From positions 248,001 through 312,000 of the forward strand of contig WUJK01000007.1 of assembly GCA_011317545.1 (NCBI GenBank): a stretch of DNA of 64,000 nt, written 5' to 3'. The DNA is from Coniella vitis. Its lineage: Eukaryota; Ascomycota; Sordariomycetes; Diaporthales; Schizoparmaceae. A model generated the notes under the pieces. That model had not been told where the DNA came from. It did not search any database and worked only from the letters and a program-made list of their open reading frames with translations. Each line of letters begins with the position of its first letter. Position 1 is the first letter of the stretch. The position numbers and the translations under genes were made by a program. Positions 1 through 10,842 of the stretch are shown one piece after another.

Positions 1-1284
1 TGACACCACGCGCGCCCAGCTGGGCCAAGTCGTTGCAGACGCGGGTGGCATACGACAGAGGCACAGTCTGCTCATCGTCGTCGTACGAGGTGCTGATGAC
101 CTTGGCCAGCTTCTCGTCGGACTCGGCCAGCAGGGCCTCGAGCCAGACCAGATAGGGCTCGTTCGTGTCAGACGTGGTGGCGGCATCAGGCGTGTAGGGA
201 GGGCTGCCACCAGTGGTGTAAGCAATGAGCGGGGTGGGCCAGCTGACACTCAGCAGGTTCTGGACATCCAGGTTGCCTTCCACACCAGTTTCGGCTTCGA
301 TGTCTTCCTCAGTGTAGACCTGGGATGTGGTGCCGTTGGCAATCGAGTCAAAGGTGAACTGGTAGGCACCCTCGGCGGCCTCGGGACGGAAGGTCTTGAG
401 AAAGTTGTACGTGTCGTTGCGGTTGTTGGTCTCGTTGAGGAAGTCGGCCAGACCTGCAATATTCTTGTGGGCGGCCTGGACCTCGTAGTCGATGGTGCCA
501 TACAGGGTGCGGATGCAGGTGGGGGTGACAGCGTCGGCATCACAGACATCTGCGACGGAGCCGTTGGTGTAGTACTGGAGGGCGGGAGCCTCGCCAAAGG
601 CCTTTGTGACGCGCAGACCAACCGACTTGGGCTTTGCGCGGAACCACGAGTTGGTGGGCTGGATGGTGTCGATGTGGTCGTGCAGATGGGCGGGCAGAGA
701 CCACTCGGTAGTGCGCACCAGCTCGGCACCGTCGTCGTGGCGGTAGACAGCGTACTTTGTGTCGAGCATCTGCTCCAGCTGCTCCACAGGGACCGTCACT
801 GTGATCCAGTCGCGCGACGGACTGTAGCGGAGGGCACTAGTGGGAATGCCATTGTCGGCGAGCCACTCGTGAACCAAATCAGAGGTCTCGTCGGTAGGGC
901 GCAGCAGCGACTCAACCTCGTGAGACTGGAGATGCTGGCCCCAGCGAGGGTGGTCAGGGTCAGAAACCTCGTCTGTAAGGAGGGAGTGCGTGTCAGTGGA
1001 AGAGCACGGCCAGATACACACAGCACAAGACCAAAAAGCAGCCTTAGCAAAGCAGTGGGGAACAACATACACAAGTGACGCTCGAGCTGGGCAAAGTCGC
1101 CTTGCTTGAGGCCAATGCGCAGGGCAATGGAGTGGTCGGCGTCGGGAACGCCAACCTGGGTCCACCTGCGCGGCACAAAGTGGGCGTCCTTGCGCGCAAA
1201 GGGCGAGCGCTGCTTGATCAAGGGCTTGGCCAGAGCCGAGTTAGCCACGAAGGCTGCTGCCAGGAGGAGAGCGTTGCCCTTCAT
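1..1284 (-). CDS. Sedolisin (S53) tripeptidyl peptidase, 3' part beyond window
   Basis: Secreted acidic serine-carboxyl peptidase of the sedolisin/TPP family, which removes tripeptides from protein N-termini outside the cell. Two exons are in the window: 1071-1284 and 1-972 (intron 973-1070, donor GTATG, acceptor TTACAG). The start at 1284 is chosen over an in-frame upstream ATG because it opens directly into a signal peptide (hydrophobic LLLAAAFVANSALA followed by KPL). The pro-kumamolisin activation domain follows, including LYEVSDPDHPRWGQHL across the splice junction. Near the cut end the segment VEGNLDVQ carries the expected catalytic Glu and Asp of sedolisins, followed by STSYDDDEQTV. 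The catalytic Ser motif (SGTSxS in the family) would lie outside the window. Family identity is firm; aorsin versus SED-type specificity cannot be told. Confidence 0.93.
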
Positions 1285-2635
1285 GGTGCCGGTGAGAGAG
1301 AGAGAGAGAGAGGATATGGCTGGATTGGCGATGGCGGAGCGGCTGCGAAGGAAAGCCTCAGTCACAGGTCGGGCTCGAGCAGCAGCAGCAGGAGGAAGGG
1401 CAACGGCCCCCTTTTAACTCGTTGGCGTCATGGTCGATCGGCCTTGCTTGCCCTGCTGGACTTGCTTGTGTGCTTGTGCCTGTGCCCGCGCAAGCGCACG
1501 CGCACCGTGGTATCCATGGTAGAATCGATGGCTGCATGGGGACACAGGGTGCCGCCAGAAGGAAAACACAGAATGCCACCATCCGTTATCAGCAACCATT
1601 ATTATTAAAACGTGAAAACAAGGCCCCATTGCACCAGACACGGCAGGTCGCCGGCTCATGGCCGCTAAGCCCAATCCAGCAGGTGCTCGTCCGGCCCAGG
1701 CGGGCCCCCATGGTGCGGAGAGCACTTAGGCTTGTTATGTAAGCCTTATCGCGGCCCGCTTCTTATCCGAGGGGCCTGCTTGGGTCTAGCGCGTCTGCGC
1801 GTGTGCGGCGGCGGCCGACGGACGGGCCTGGCAGGCTCCACCAGTTGACGTAGATAATCACTGCGTGCCGATCTAGCCATGCAGCCCATGCAGCCCCCAT
1901 GCAGCAAGCCGCTCTCTGCTCTTTTCCCACTCCGCCTGCTGTCATCTATTGGCAACCTGACGAATTTCCCATCTGCCAGTCTGCCAAGCTCACAGAGGCG
2001 GGGCTAGAGACGGCAGCTGGAAAGGGTCCTTGCTTCTGCTTGCCGAACCGAAAGGCTTGTTGTCGCCTTGCCGTCCTGCCGCCTCGCCTGGTATCACGAC
2101 GACCCTGCAATATCAGAAGCGATCAGCACCCCGTACAGTCGGATCAAAAACATGGACCACTATGTATTAGCATACGACCGCCGAATCAGTCAGCCGTGGA
2201 TCCCAAAAGATAAGTCTAATGGAAAGTTCCGCCAATCAAGCGACGGGGTGGGTATGGGAAGAGTGAAGCTTGACCATATTGTGTCGTACTGCGAATCAGG
2301 CTTGCCAACAATGGCTCGGTCTCCGGACTCCGAATCATTCCATTCGACAGGTCGACAACACTGCTGGGTTGTGGAGAGGTGAATGTTGTTATTAGCTGTG
2401 GGCTCGATGACCCGTTAGGCATATACTTCTACTATGTACTATAGTCCATGTTATACTTTTTTCTAGCCATGGCGCCATCACGTGCACGCAGGATCAGCAT
2501 GGACTGTCAGAACTATGCATGATACTTTGGGTCTCAGATCGGTTACACAACAGTATGCGAGTGACCACAGAGTGTTAGTTGTCTTCCAGACACACCAGCC
2601 TCCACTTGGGCCACTGAAAGGCTACAACTTTTCCT
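1285..2635. other. Intergenic region with GA microsatellite
   Basis: Promoter and leader of the sedolisin gene, plus the 3' side of the next gene. A pure GA run lies at 1294-1312, immediately upstream of the peptidase start and probably in its 5' leader. No other structure or credible ORF is seen. Confidence 0.6.
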
Positions 2636-3526
2636 TCACCCGTGGTACCAGCCCCAACCAAGCATACCCAGGACCAGCGCCGTGAGCCCTCCCATCCACA
2701 GATACACAAAATCCACCCGCTCACTAAGATCCATCGAGCCACGTGCCAGAAGCGCCTCTCTGCACATGGTCCTGTCAATGACGTGCAGGTGCTTGCGGAG
2801 ATCCATGAGGTGCATTTCTATGTGTGGAAGCGTTTCCTCGATTTTGGACCTGGTCAGCATGGCAACGTAATTGGTCGCGTCCATGTCCTGGTACACGTAG
2901 TGCTGGAGGAGGTTGGTGTAGCGCTGGTGGGCGAGTGTTTCGCGTATGAAGGCTTCCAGGAATTTCTGCGGGAGCAGGCCAGATTGTTAGCTGTGGAACT
3001 CGTGCAGTCAGTCCATGGAAAGAGTTTGGGGTGGACTTACAGCGTCAAACGTGTCTGATCCTGTAACGTAGGTGCCACGCTGAGTATTCTGGTTTCCGGC
3101 AGCAGTGTTGTCGGTGTCGTCCTTGTCGTCCTTGTCGTCCTTGTCGTCGTCGCCGCCGTCGTCGACCACAACAACACCCTTGTCCTGTTCCTTCTCACGG
3201 TGTGCGTCAGTTTTCTATTGCTTACTAACCCTCTCGACCACCAAAAACCAAAGCAAAAAACACGATGGGCTTACGGCGGATTGAGCAGCAGCAGCAGCCG
3301 CCGCCGTGGAACCAGAGCCCGCGGGCGCCGCCGGTCGATCATGCTCTCGCAGGTACGCATCGGTCGCATCAGTTGCTGCGGCGAGAAAAGCACTGAGATC
3401 GTTCAGCTCTTCGCGCCAGCTACGGCTCCACGTGTCTGGGCCCTGGCGATCGGCATCGTGGCCGTTCTGGGGCAGTGCACCATTGACGCCTGGGTTCGTG
3501 TCGTGTCGATCGGTGCTATGCTCCAT
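2636..3526 (-). CDS. Unrecognised 251-aa tail-anchored protein
   Basis: Three exons join cleanly, all in phase 0: 3275-3526, 3041-3214 and 2636-2965. Introns are 3215-3274 and 2966-3040 (donors GTAAGC and GTAAGTCC, acceptors AATAG and CGCAG). The product is 251 aa. The N-terminal half is polar, with an alanine run and a DDKDDKDDKDD acidic stretch. The third exon is more conserved-looking (FLEAFIRETLAHQRY, a helical amphipathic region rich in Leu, Arg and Glu). The protein ends in one hydrophobic segment (VYLWMGGLTALVLGMLGWGW) with only a few residues after it, as in tail-anchored membrane proteins. No signal peptide is seen. I do not recognise the family. Function and target membrane are unknown. 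Confidence 0.75.
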
Positions 3527-5508
3527 TCTCGCGGGTTGGCCGGTGGCGTTGATGCGAGGAGATGCAGCAAGTGGAAAGGAGAGGCATCGGCATGGGTAGA
3601 AAAGCAGAGAAAGGAGGAGACGAAGGGAAGCTTGGAGAATGAGAGGTCCTCAGCCTAGAGTGAACTGCGACTGTTGTGGGGAAAGCAAAAAGAAAAGACG
3701 CGACTGGTTGTATGCCTGGGTCACCATGGCTACCTAGCTCTTCCTTGGTCGAGGAGATTCACTCGCCGAGTGGCGTAGCTGTATTGCTTGAGCCTTGCGT
3801 GGTGCCAGCTGTTTTGAAACTTCAATCTTAGGCTTTTGATTTCAGCATGGACTGTGTGTGGTCAGGACTTGGTATCAGCACCACCTTCTAGCTGGAGTTC
3901 TGGTGCACTGGTGATTTTATCACATACCAGCTTCTTGTTTCAAGTCGACTACTCTATGGCATTTTCTCCATGTCATATTTTGAGAATTCTCATACCTTCA
4001 ATATGGAATATACACGGCTTGCACCACCGAGCACCGAGGCACGGTTCGTCTCACGTTTGCTCGATATAGCCCAGACAACAGTCATTGCACAATCCAAACT
4101 GTGCGTGACGTGGTCGTACTCTTATGGAGTCACCAGATGGGCATATGACATGTACGTAGCAGCATAATATAGATTGCATTCTTGACCCAGATCATAGATG
4201 TGGCGAGTGCCATATACACCAGAGTTCAAGCGATCCACCACTTTTAGCATCACAGTCCTACCATTGCAAAGCATACACGTCACGTGCTCTTTATGATCAC
4301 AATCCACAGTGTACGACTAGAATTGTCCAAACACAAGCACATGGGCTAGAGTCTGCGTGACTTGATTCATATGTAAAGGCACGGATAAAACCACAAAACA
4401 TCATCGAGTGGCGCAACGTTATCCTCGTTTTTTGTTTTTCTCGTCAATATACACAATTATATCAACCACACACAAGTCCTCGATTATTCGGTTCTGGCAT
4501 GTACCGCATCTTGTTGGGTGATAGATATCCGGCCTCCACCTCTATACCCTCAATATCTAGAAGTATCAAGGAAAAACACACTCACACGCGAGAATCTTAT
4601 ACATATAAACTCAAACCTCTTCAGAAAATGAGCACCTTAAAATAGACCTCACTCGTGCAGATCTGCTCCAAACTTGACCATGCTTAACGCTGCCCAGTGG
4701 ATACCACACTCTACTATTACAGCAGCCATACATAATAATAAACTCAATCGCACCAACACGACTAATGCACTCACTGCACTGTGCATAATAACAGGAACCC
4801 TTAAGCGGAGAGAACCCCCCACTGGGGAAGAAGAAAAAAGCCACTGATTCGCCTTGATTAGAGTCTATGTATTGCCATCTCACCCTGCCAGCCTGCCAAC
4901 AAATCAATAGTAACTGTGGGGAAGGGTTTTCATTTTTGCTTGCGAGGTGGATCGATCGCCGGCCTCTCACCAGCCAACCATTCACCGTGCGTGTTTGTTT
5001 GTTTTCCGTGAAACGAGAAGGGGGCGGTGACGTGTTATTTTCATTACGCTCTTCTCTTTTCTACCAGCAGCAAGGCCACAAAAAAGAAAGACATTTCTGT
5101 TCTTGCGTTTCAGCAAGTAACCAAAGAAAAGCAGGGTATAGGAGCTTGGGGTTTTCTTGCCATCTGTCCGTCCGTGTGTAGACTGACAGTACCGTATGTG
5201 GCCGATTTATTATTCACCCGTTGCTTGATGTCGGGGCCGTTGTTTCTTGATATACTTGAACGGCCGATACCGTGAGCAAGATTCATCTGAACTTGACGTT
5301 TCTTTCTATTCTGTGAAGTACCAATTTTCAGGGTCCTTTCCCCAGCGCGCGTTATTTCCATATCCTTCATCCGGACTGCTTGCCAACATCTCGTTTCAAT
5401 ACATATTGCGAAGCCCTTCTTGATTCAATCAAAGGCTCTTTAACCCCCAAAGGAAGCTTCACCGCCAGCAAGTGAGCCAGAGGAGTCAGTGACCAGCGAG
5501 CGGCCAAC
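3527..5508. other. Intergenic region upstream of the PLD-like gene
   Basis: About 2 kb shared by the 5' end of the minus-strand gene at 3526 and the plus-strand gene at 5509, so it is a divergent promoter region. It is AT-richer than the flanking genes and contains only short, overlapping open frames. I see no RNA gene or repeat. Confidence 0.55.
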
Positions 5509-8007
5509 ATGGCAAGGGGCAAACGCAGCGAAGACGGCACCTGGCGTCCCTCGGCAGCAGACGCAGCCATGGAAGCCAACGACGAGCTGCTCGAGGAGGA
5601 AATCATGGGCGAGGCACCCGTGGCGTCAACAAGGAAGAAGTCGAGCCATGCTTCTGCTGGTGCTGGTGCTGGTGCTGGTTCTCCCTCACCAGCGCCCAAG
5701 ACGCAACACAAACACCAGCAGCCCATTGCGCACCACCAAAAGAAGAAGCCAGCAGAATCAAAAACAACTACTACTACCCGCAGAGCCCACAAGACTTCGC
5801 CCGATGATGAGGCCTGGAAGCCGACGGACGAGGATCTCGACGCCGAGGAGCTCGAGGTCCAGGACATGATCAACAACCAGCTGTCGCTGGAAGAGGCTGT
5901 GCGCAGGCCGCAGACGCCCGTGAAAAGCAAACAGACAACGGCGAAAAAGACCAAGCCTGCTGCTCGGAAGAAGCCTGCTGCTGCAAAGACGCAGCACCAG
6001 GGTGGTGAAGACGACGACGACGACCTGTGGCGGCCCGAGGACGAGGACTCAGACGACGAGTATCTGGATGATGAGGAAGAGGAGCCAGCCAGTGACGAAG
6101 AAGAGCAAGAGGAGGAGGAGGAGGAGGAGGAGGGGGTCGTGGCTTCACCGAGCCAGCAGCAGTCCACCCCCAAAACCAAGCCCACCAGAAAGCGCCCCGC
6201 CGCCAGCGCAGCCGGCAGCCCGGCGCAGACCAAGAAGCCGGGCCCACGGCCCAAGCACCGCCTCACGCAGGCGAGCAACCGGCACCCGCCCAGCTTCCTC
6301 GTCCGGGGCGACAACGCCGAAGCCCTCTTCACCTTTGCGGCGTACCGGGGCGAGGGCATGTGCATGCTCGCCATGAACTGGAAGACGGGCACGCCGCCCG
6401 ACGACTTTGGCGGCTTCGCCATCGAGTACAAGGAGCCGCAGGCGCACAAGTGGTGGCCCATTCCCAACTACATGACCTTTCCCGGCGAGGCTGCGCGCTC
6501 CGGGCCCGACGCCTACTCGAGCCGCTTGTCGCCGATCCAGCGCTTCCGATGGATCCATTTCCCCTTCAGCGTCAGCGTGCCGGGCCACTTCCGCTACCGC
6601 GTCACGCCTGTGTTCATCCAGAGCGACGGTGGCGACGGCGAGGTTGTGCGGCGCTATGGCGAGGCGCAGGAGGTGTCGATCCAGCTGATCGCCGACACGT
6701 TCCCCGGCCAGATGAACATTGCCTTTACGCGCGGCTTCATCTCGTCCAAGGCGTTCAACAAGAAATTCGGCGGCGGCGGCGTCGCGAGCATCCTCCCAGA
6801 CAAGGCCGCCGAGGGCCTCGACTTCCAGCCCAAGGACGCAGAAATGGAAGAAAAGGCCCTCGCATGGATGGGCTTTGAGGCGCGCGAGGTGATGCTCTCG
6901 ACGCTCAACGCAGCCATCGCGGACACGACGGCCGAGGTGCGCGTGCTAGCGTACGATCTCAACAGCCGCGAAGTCGTCGAGCTGCTCGAGAAGCTCGGCA
7001 AGCGCCTCAAGATCATCATCGACGACTCCAAGTCGCACGACACGCCCGAGGCCGCCGAGTCCAAGGCGGCCGCGCGGCTGGAAAAGACGGCGGGCAGGGC
7101 CAACGTGCAGCGACAGCACATGGGAAGCCTGCAGCACAACAAGCTCATTGTCGTCGACGGCGACAGGACCAAGCTTGCGATTGGCGGGTCGACCAACTTT
7201 TCGTGGCGCGGCCTCTACGTGCAGAACAACAACCTGGTGGCTCTGCAGGGCGCGCAGCCGGTGGACATCTTCACCAAGGCCTTTGAGAACTACTGGGCTC
7301 ACCCCAACGACACGGATGGCTTCTACAAGACGGCCTCGTCGCAGTGGGTCGACTTGGGGCTGAAGAACGTCGACGCCCAGGTCACGTTCAGCCCGCACAG
7401 CTCCAACGCAGGCACGCTCGACAGCATTGCCGCCGACATCAAAGCCGCCGAGTCCAGCCTGTTTTACTCGCTGGCCTTCCTCTACGAAACGCCAGGCGCC
7501 ATCCGCGAGGCCATCGAGACCAAGACGTCGCAAAAGGGCATTCTCGTCTACGGCTTGTCCGACAAGTCTGTCGGCGGCCTCGACGTCGCCACCAACGACG
7601 GCAACCCGCCCATTGCGTACCCCGACGACTTCGACAATGAGTCGTCGGGCGGCTCGGGCGCGCGCATGCACCACAAGTTTGTCGTCATCGACTTCAACAA
7701 GCCCACCGCGCGCGTGTACACGGGGTCGCACAACTTTAGCGCCGCCGCCGACACCAAGAACGCAGAGAACCTGTTTGTCATACGCGACCAGAGCGTGGCG
7801 ACGGCGTACATGATCGAGGCCGTGTCCATGTTCGACCACTACGAGGTGCGCGACCATGTGCAAAAGAAGGAAGCGGCGGAGAAGAAGGGCGAAAAGCACA
7901 CCATCCACCTCAAGCTGCCGCCCGAGAGCAAGCGCGACAAGCCCTGGTGGGATCAGTACTGGACTGTGAAGCAAAAGATACATGATCGCGAAATGTTTGG
8001 AGTCTAG
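5509..8007 (+). CDS. PLD-like protein with two HKD motifs and disordered acidic N-terminus
   Basis: Uninterrupted 832-aa frame. Residues 1 to about 260 are low complexity: Lys/Pro-rich patches, several acidic runs (DDDDDLW, a long EEEEE tract) and basic KKTKPAARKK-type clusters, suggesting a nuclear or chromatin-associated protein. The rest holds two phospholipase D-type half domains. Motif 1 is HNKLIVVD (H543, K545, D550), followed by IGGSTNFSWRG. Motif 2 is HHKFVVID (H721, K723, D728), followed by YTGSHNFSAAADTKNAEN. Both fit HxKx4D plus the downstream Ser/Asn element, so a phosphodiesterase or phosphatidyltransferase active site looks intact. The substrate (lipid or nucleic acid) cannot be assigned. 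Its 3' end is 147 bp from the convergent ankyrin gene. The long antisense frames over this gene are products of its skewed codons. Confidence 0.88.
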   Translation: MARGKRSEDGTWRPSAADAAMEANDELLEEEIMGEAPVASTRKKSSHASAGAGAGAGSPSPAPKTQHKHQQPIAHHQKKKPAESKTTTTTRRAHKTSPDDEAWKPTDEDLDAEELEVQDMINNQLSLEEAVRRPQTPVKSKQTTAKKTKPAARKKPAAAKTQHQGGEDDDDDLWRPEDEDSDDEYLDDEEEEPASDEEEQEEEEEEEEGVVASPSQQQSTPKTKPTRKRPAASAAGSPAQTKKPGPRPKHRLTQASNRHPPSFLVRGDNAEALFTFAAYRGEGMCMLAMNWKTGTPPDDFGGFAIEYKEPQAHKWWPIPNYMTFPGEAARSGPDAYSSRLSPIQRFRWIHFPFSVSVPGHFRYRVTPVFIQSDGGDGEVVRRYGEAQEVSIQLIADTFPGQMNIAFTRGFISSKAFNKKFGGGGVASILPDKAAEGLDFQPKDAEMEEKALAWMGFEAREVMLSTLNAAIADTTAEVRVLAYDLNSREVVELLEKLGKRLKIIIDDSKSHDTPEAAESKAAARLEKTAGRANVQRQHMGSLQHNKLIVVDGDRTKLAIGGSTNFSWRGLYVQNNNLVALQGAQPVDIFTKAFENYWAHPNDTDGFYKTASSQWVDLGLKNVDAQVTFSPHSSNAGTLDSIAADIKAAESSLFYSLAFLYETPGAIREAIETKTSQKGILVYGLSDKSVGGLDVATNDGNPPIAYPDDFDNESSGGSGARMHHKFVVIDFNKPTARVYTGSHNFSAAADTKNAENLFVIRDQSVATAYMIEAVSMFDHYEVRDHVQKKEAAEKKGEKHTIHLKLPPESKRDKPWWDQYWTVKQKIHDREMFGV

Positions 8008-8154
8008 GACACAAAATGCCATCGATTTTCCCTCCAATCCCTTCTCTGTCAAAAGTATGTTTTGATGTATCTTGATGTTGAAGTGATGTATTACCAGGTG
8101 CGAGCCCAGACTTCACCGTCTACCCACACTGCCGCCTCAACGAAGAATTTCACG

Positions 8155-8538
8155 TCACCGCCATGGTTGCGGATCCAGTGGTACGGCAGCACCACGTCCT
8201 CTTCCTCCCCCTCTTCCTCGCCCCGCGGCTCGAAGGGCGGCATCAGCTTGTCTAGCCTCATAAACCTGCTGCCACTTCCTCGCCCGCTCCTCACCCAGTT
8301 GTCGTGGCGTCTTGCCGTCCGCGTTTCGTCGGTCCATGAGGTCGGACAAGCTGCCATCAGACACTTGTCCGCTTTGCTCGCCTTTGGCTGGTTGCGGTAG
8401 TAGAGCTCTCATCATCTCTTCCTGCGCCCGTCTGCGGTCCTCTGGCGTGACACTCTGAGGAAACACGCGCAACATGACCCCTTCGGCGGCAGCAACATGG
8501 AGTGGCGTGTTGCCACGTTTATCAACAGCACCACGGAG

Positions 8539-8571
<33 letters not shown>

Positions 8572-10035
8572 GCCACCGGCGGCGGATCTTGCTAGGCGGA
8601 GCAAGAAGCGCACAGTCTGAGGAGCCCGAAGATTCTGCGCTGCATAATGCAGAATGGTGCGGCCGTCGGAGTCCGTGTCGCTCACTTTTGCGCCGTGCGC
8701 CACAAACAGCTCAACCACGGCCGGATCGATCGTGATCGAAATGTACGGATTCGGGCGAGAGAGCATTCGATGCAGTGGCGCGCGGCCCTTGCTTCCGCGG
8801 AGGCTGGCGTCCGCTCCGTTTTCAAACAAGACCTGGAAGATGGCCGAGAACCAAGAGCGGTGGGCGGTCTCGAGGCTTAGCTTGTAGTTCCTTGCAGCAT
8901 AGTGAAGCGGCGTGTCTCCAGCATTGTCTCGTATGTTGATGGTGTCGGGATTAGCAGCCAAGAGCAGCTTGATGGTATCAATGACAGGTGTCACATTCCT
9001 TTGCTCAGCGACCGCGTGGCCGTTTTCGCACATTCTCGAAATGAGGCAGCTACCAGCAGCCCAGTGAAGCGGTGTACGGCCATAATTATCACGACACAGC
9101 ACCATGTCTGCTATGCTTGCGCCACTGGCGCGGCAATCCAACAGCGCCTGAATGCCATCAGCGTTGAAATGCAGGCTACCAATGTGAAGAGGCGTGACGT
9201 CCCACGCATCCAGTTCCGGACCGTAAAAGATTTGATCCACATATGAAGTCGTCGTGTGCACATGGATATCAGCGCCTGCGTGGACCAGGCGCTTGATCAT
9301 ATCGCCACTAGCCCCCGCCATCGCCAGGCTCAACACAGTGTGATACGGTGTCTCCAAAGGAGTGCCTCTCCTTTCATGAAAGCCGCCAGCGAGGGGCCTA
9401 TAGTCACGAGCGCAGGCGCCCCTGTCGAGAAGCAGGCGCATGGTTTCCTCCAATCTGTGCCGCGGTGGGGAGCCCGTCTCTGAGGTGGCAATGTACGCTT
9501 CAGCTGCCGAGAGGATGGCAGACATGCTGTGGGTGCCGTCAGGATTCTGTGTGCCCTCGGGACCGTGGATGTTTCCCATGTCATGTGCCCAGGGCAGACT
9601 CTCATCCATGAGAAAGATGGCCGTCTCGATTCTGGCCGAAGCGCAAGCCGCGCCGAGCAGCCAGGAACTCGCTTGCGCACCCGGACGTAGTGAGTCTCGT
9701 TGCGCGGCCCAATGCTCCAGCATCACTCGCAGAGCGTTTGTGCTGCCGCTCGAGGCTGCCAGGTGGAAGTGCTTCACATTTTCCGGGTACGACACTTCGT
9801 CTGGTCCAACACTGGAAGGGCACTTGGCAAGATAGCGTATGAGCAGAATTGCGTCGTCGTTTTCAATAATCGCACGCTTCAATGCTGAGCATTCCGTTTC
9901 GTAAAGATCCTCGCCGTCGTAGCCAGTCACTGCGCTCTCCTGCGTTTCCCAGCCTTCCCAGCTCCATCGCCTGCGCTGCCGAAAAGCCTGGTAGTGGTAG
10001 GGTGATGCTGATTCGGAGGGTGGTGAAGAACCCAT
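8155..10035 (-). CDS. Ankyrin-repeat protein, 626 aa
   Basis: Single exon. Start at 10035 is preferred to the in-frame ATG at 10161 because a TATA-like sequence (TATATAAA on the minus strand, about 10129-10138) lies between them. The N-terminal 100 residues are not repetitive. From about residue 110 there are at least seven ankyrin-type repeats, recognisable by TPLHxAA-like cores: TPLHIGSLHFNADG, TPLHWAAG, TPLHYAARN, APLHRML, TILHYAAQNL and TPLHVAAAEG. A run of about eleven Asp encoded by a GAT/GAC microsatellite interrupts the repeats near 8536-8572. The C-terminus is Arg/Gly-rich (GRGRGGGRGRG). Such proteins act as interaction scaffolds; no catalytic domain is visible. Convergent with the PLD-like gene. 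Confidence 0.88.
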
Positions 10036-10125
10036 GGATGAATAGTGAATGAAGCGCTTGCAATTGGTCTCGTATGAGGTAGGTACCCAGAGACACGGCT
10101 CGGCCCTGACGAGACAGAACTTGCA

Positions 10126-10140
10126 TTTTATATATAATGG
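10126..10140 (-). promoter_or_regulatory. TATA-like box of the ankyrin gene
   Basis: The minus strand reads CCATTATATATAAAA here, about 95 bases upstream of the chosen ATG at 10035. It is the clearest TATA-like element next to a gene start in the window and is used to decide that start. Not experimentally supported. Confidence 0.45.
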
Positions 10141-10842
10141 GCCTATGTAAGCAGAACACATTTGGCCTCAATGCATGGGTGTCAAGGCGTGACTCAACAG
10201 ATTGCCAGAATAAGTAACCCTGTAAAAATGGAAATGGCATTTTATGAGTAGATATAACAAGATAGAACGATCAAGGAATCGAATCATAAAACCCATGGTC
10301 GAAATAGAAGAGGCAAGAGACAAAGCAAATATGTTTCGCGGTACGACCGCCCCGCTTTCCGACCACGCCCTGTCTCTCTACCTTATGTGGAGATTTGGTT
10401 AGACAGGTGTAATTCTAGCAAGTTGTTGTTCTTGGTAAAACTCAGGAAGCTTTGTGTTTTTTTTTTTTTTTTGAGTTGTGATGATATAAACCTAGTGAGC
10501 CAGATGGGGTGCCAAAACAGCGAAAATGGTCGGTTGGCAAGGCGAAAGATGACTGCTGGCCACCCCAATTGGACCTCCTCGCTTGTCTATAACCTCTGAT
10601 CAGAAGTTAGACAACACTTGGGCGCTTGTGGGATATACGGAAAGAGTGTGCAAGAGATATAGCTAATCCCTTGGAGGATTCGAGTTGGAAGGAGTTGGGC
10701 TTTGTAGGAACTTGAAGGGAAAAGAAACCACCTCAAAGCTATTCTGAGCCAAAGGCTGCAGAAGTAAGCCCCCTAGGGGTTAGATCAGAACGAGAAAAGA
10801 GCATATGTATTCTCACTTACTTCTAAAGGGGCTTTGAGCCTA

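Noticed and set aside
5367..6467. 366-codon minus-strand frame over the PLD-like gene
   Set aside because: It mirrors the low-complexity acidic part of the real gene (Ser runs from GAG/GAC codons) and has no protein character of its own.
6946..8052. 368-codon minus-strand frame over the PLD catalytic region
   Set aside because: Antisense of GC-rich codons of the HKD protein; the sense strand has intact motifs.
10036..10161. Longer start of the ankyrin protein at 10161
   Set aside because: A TATA-like box lies inside this extension and the extra residues are not repeat-like.
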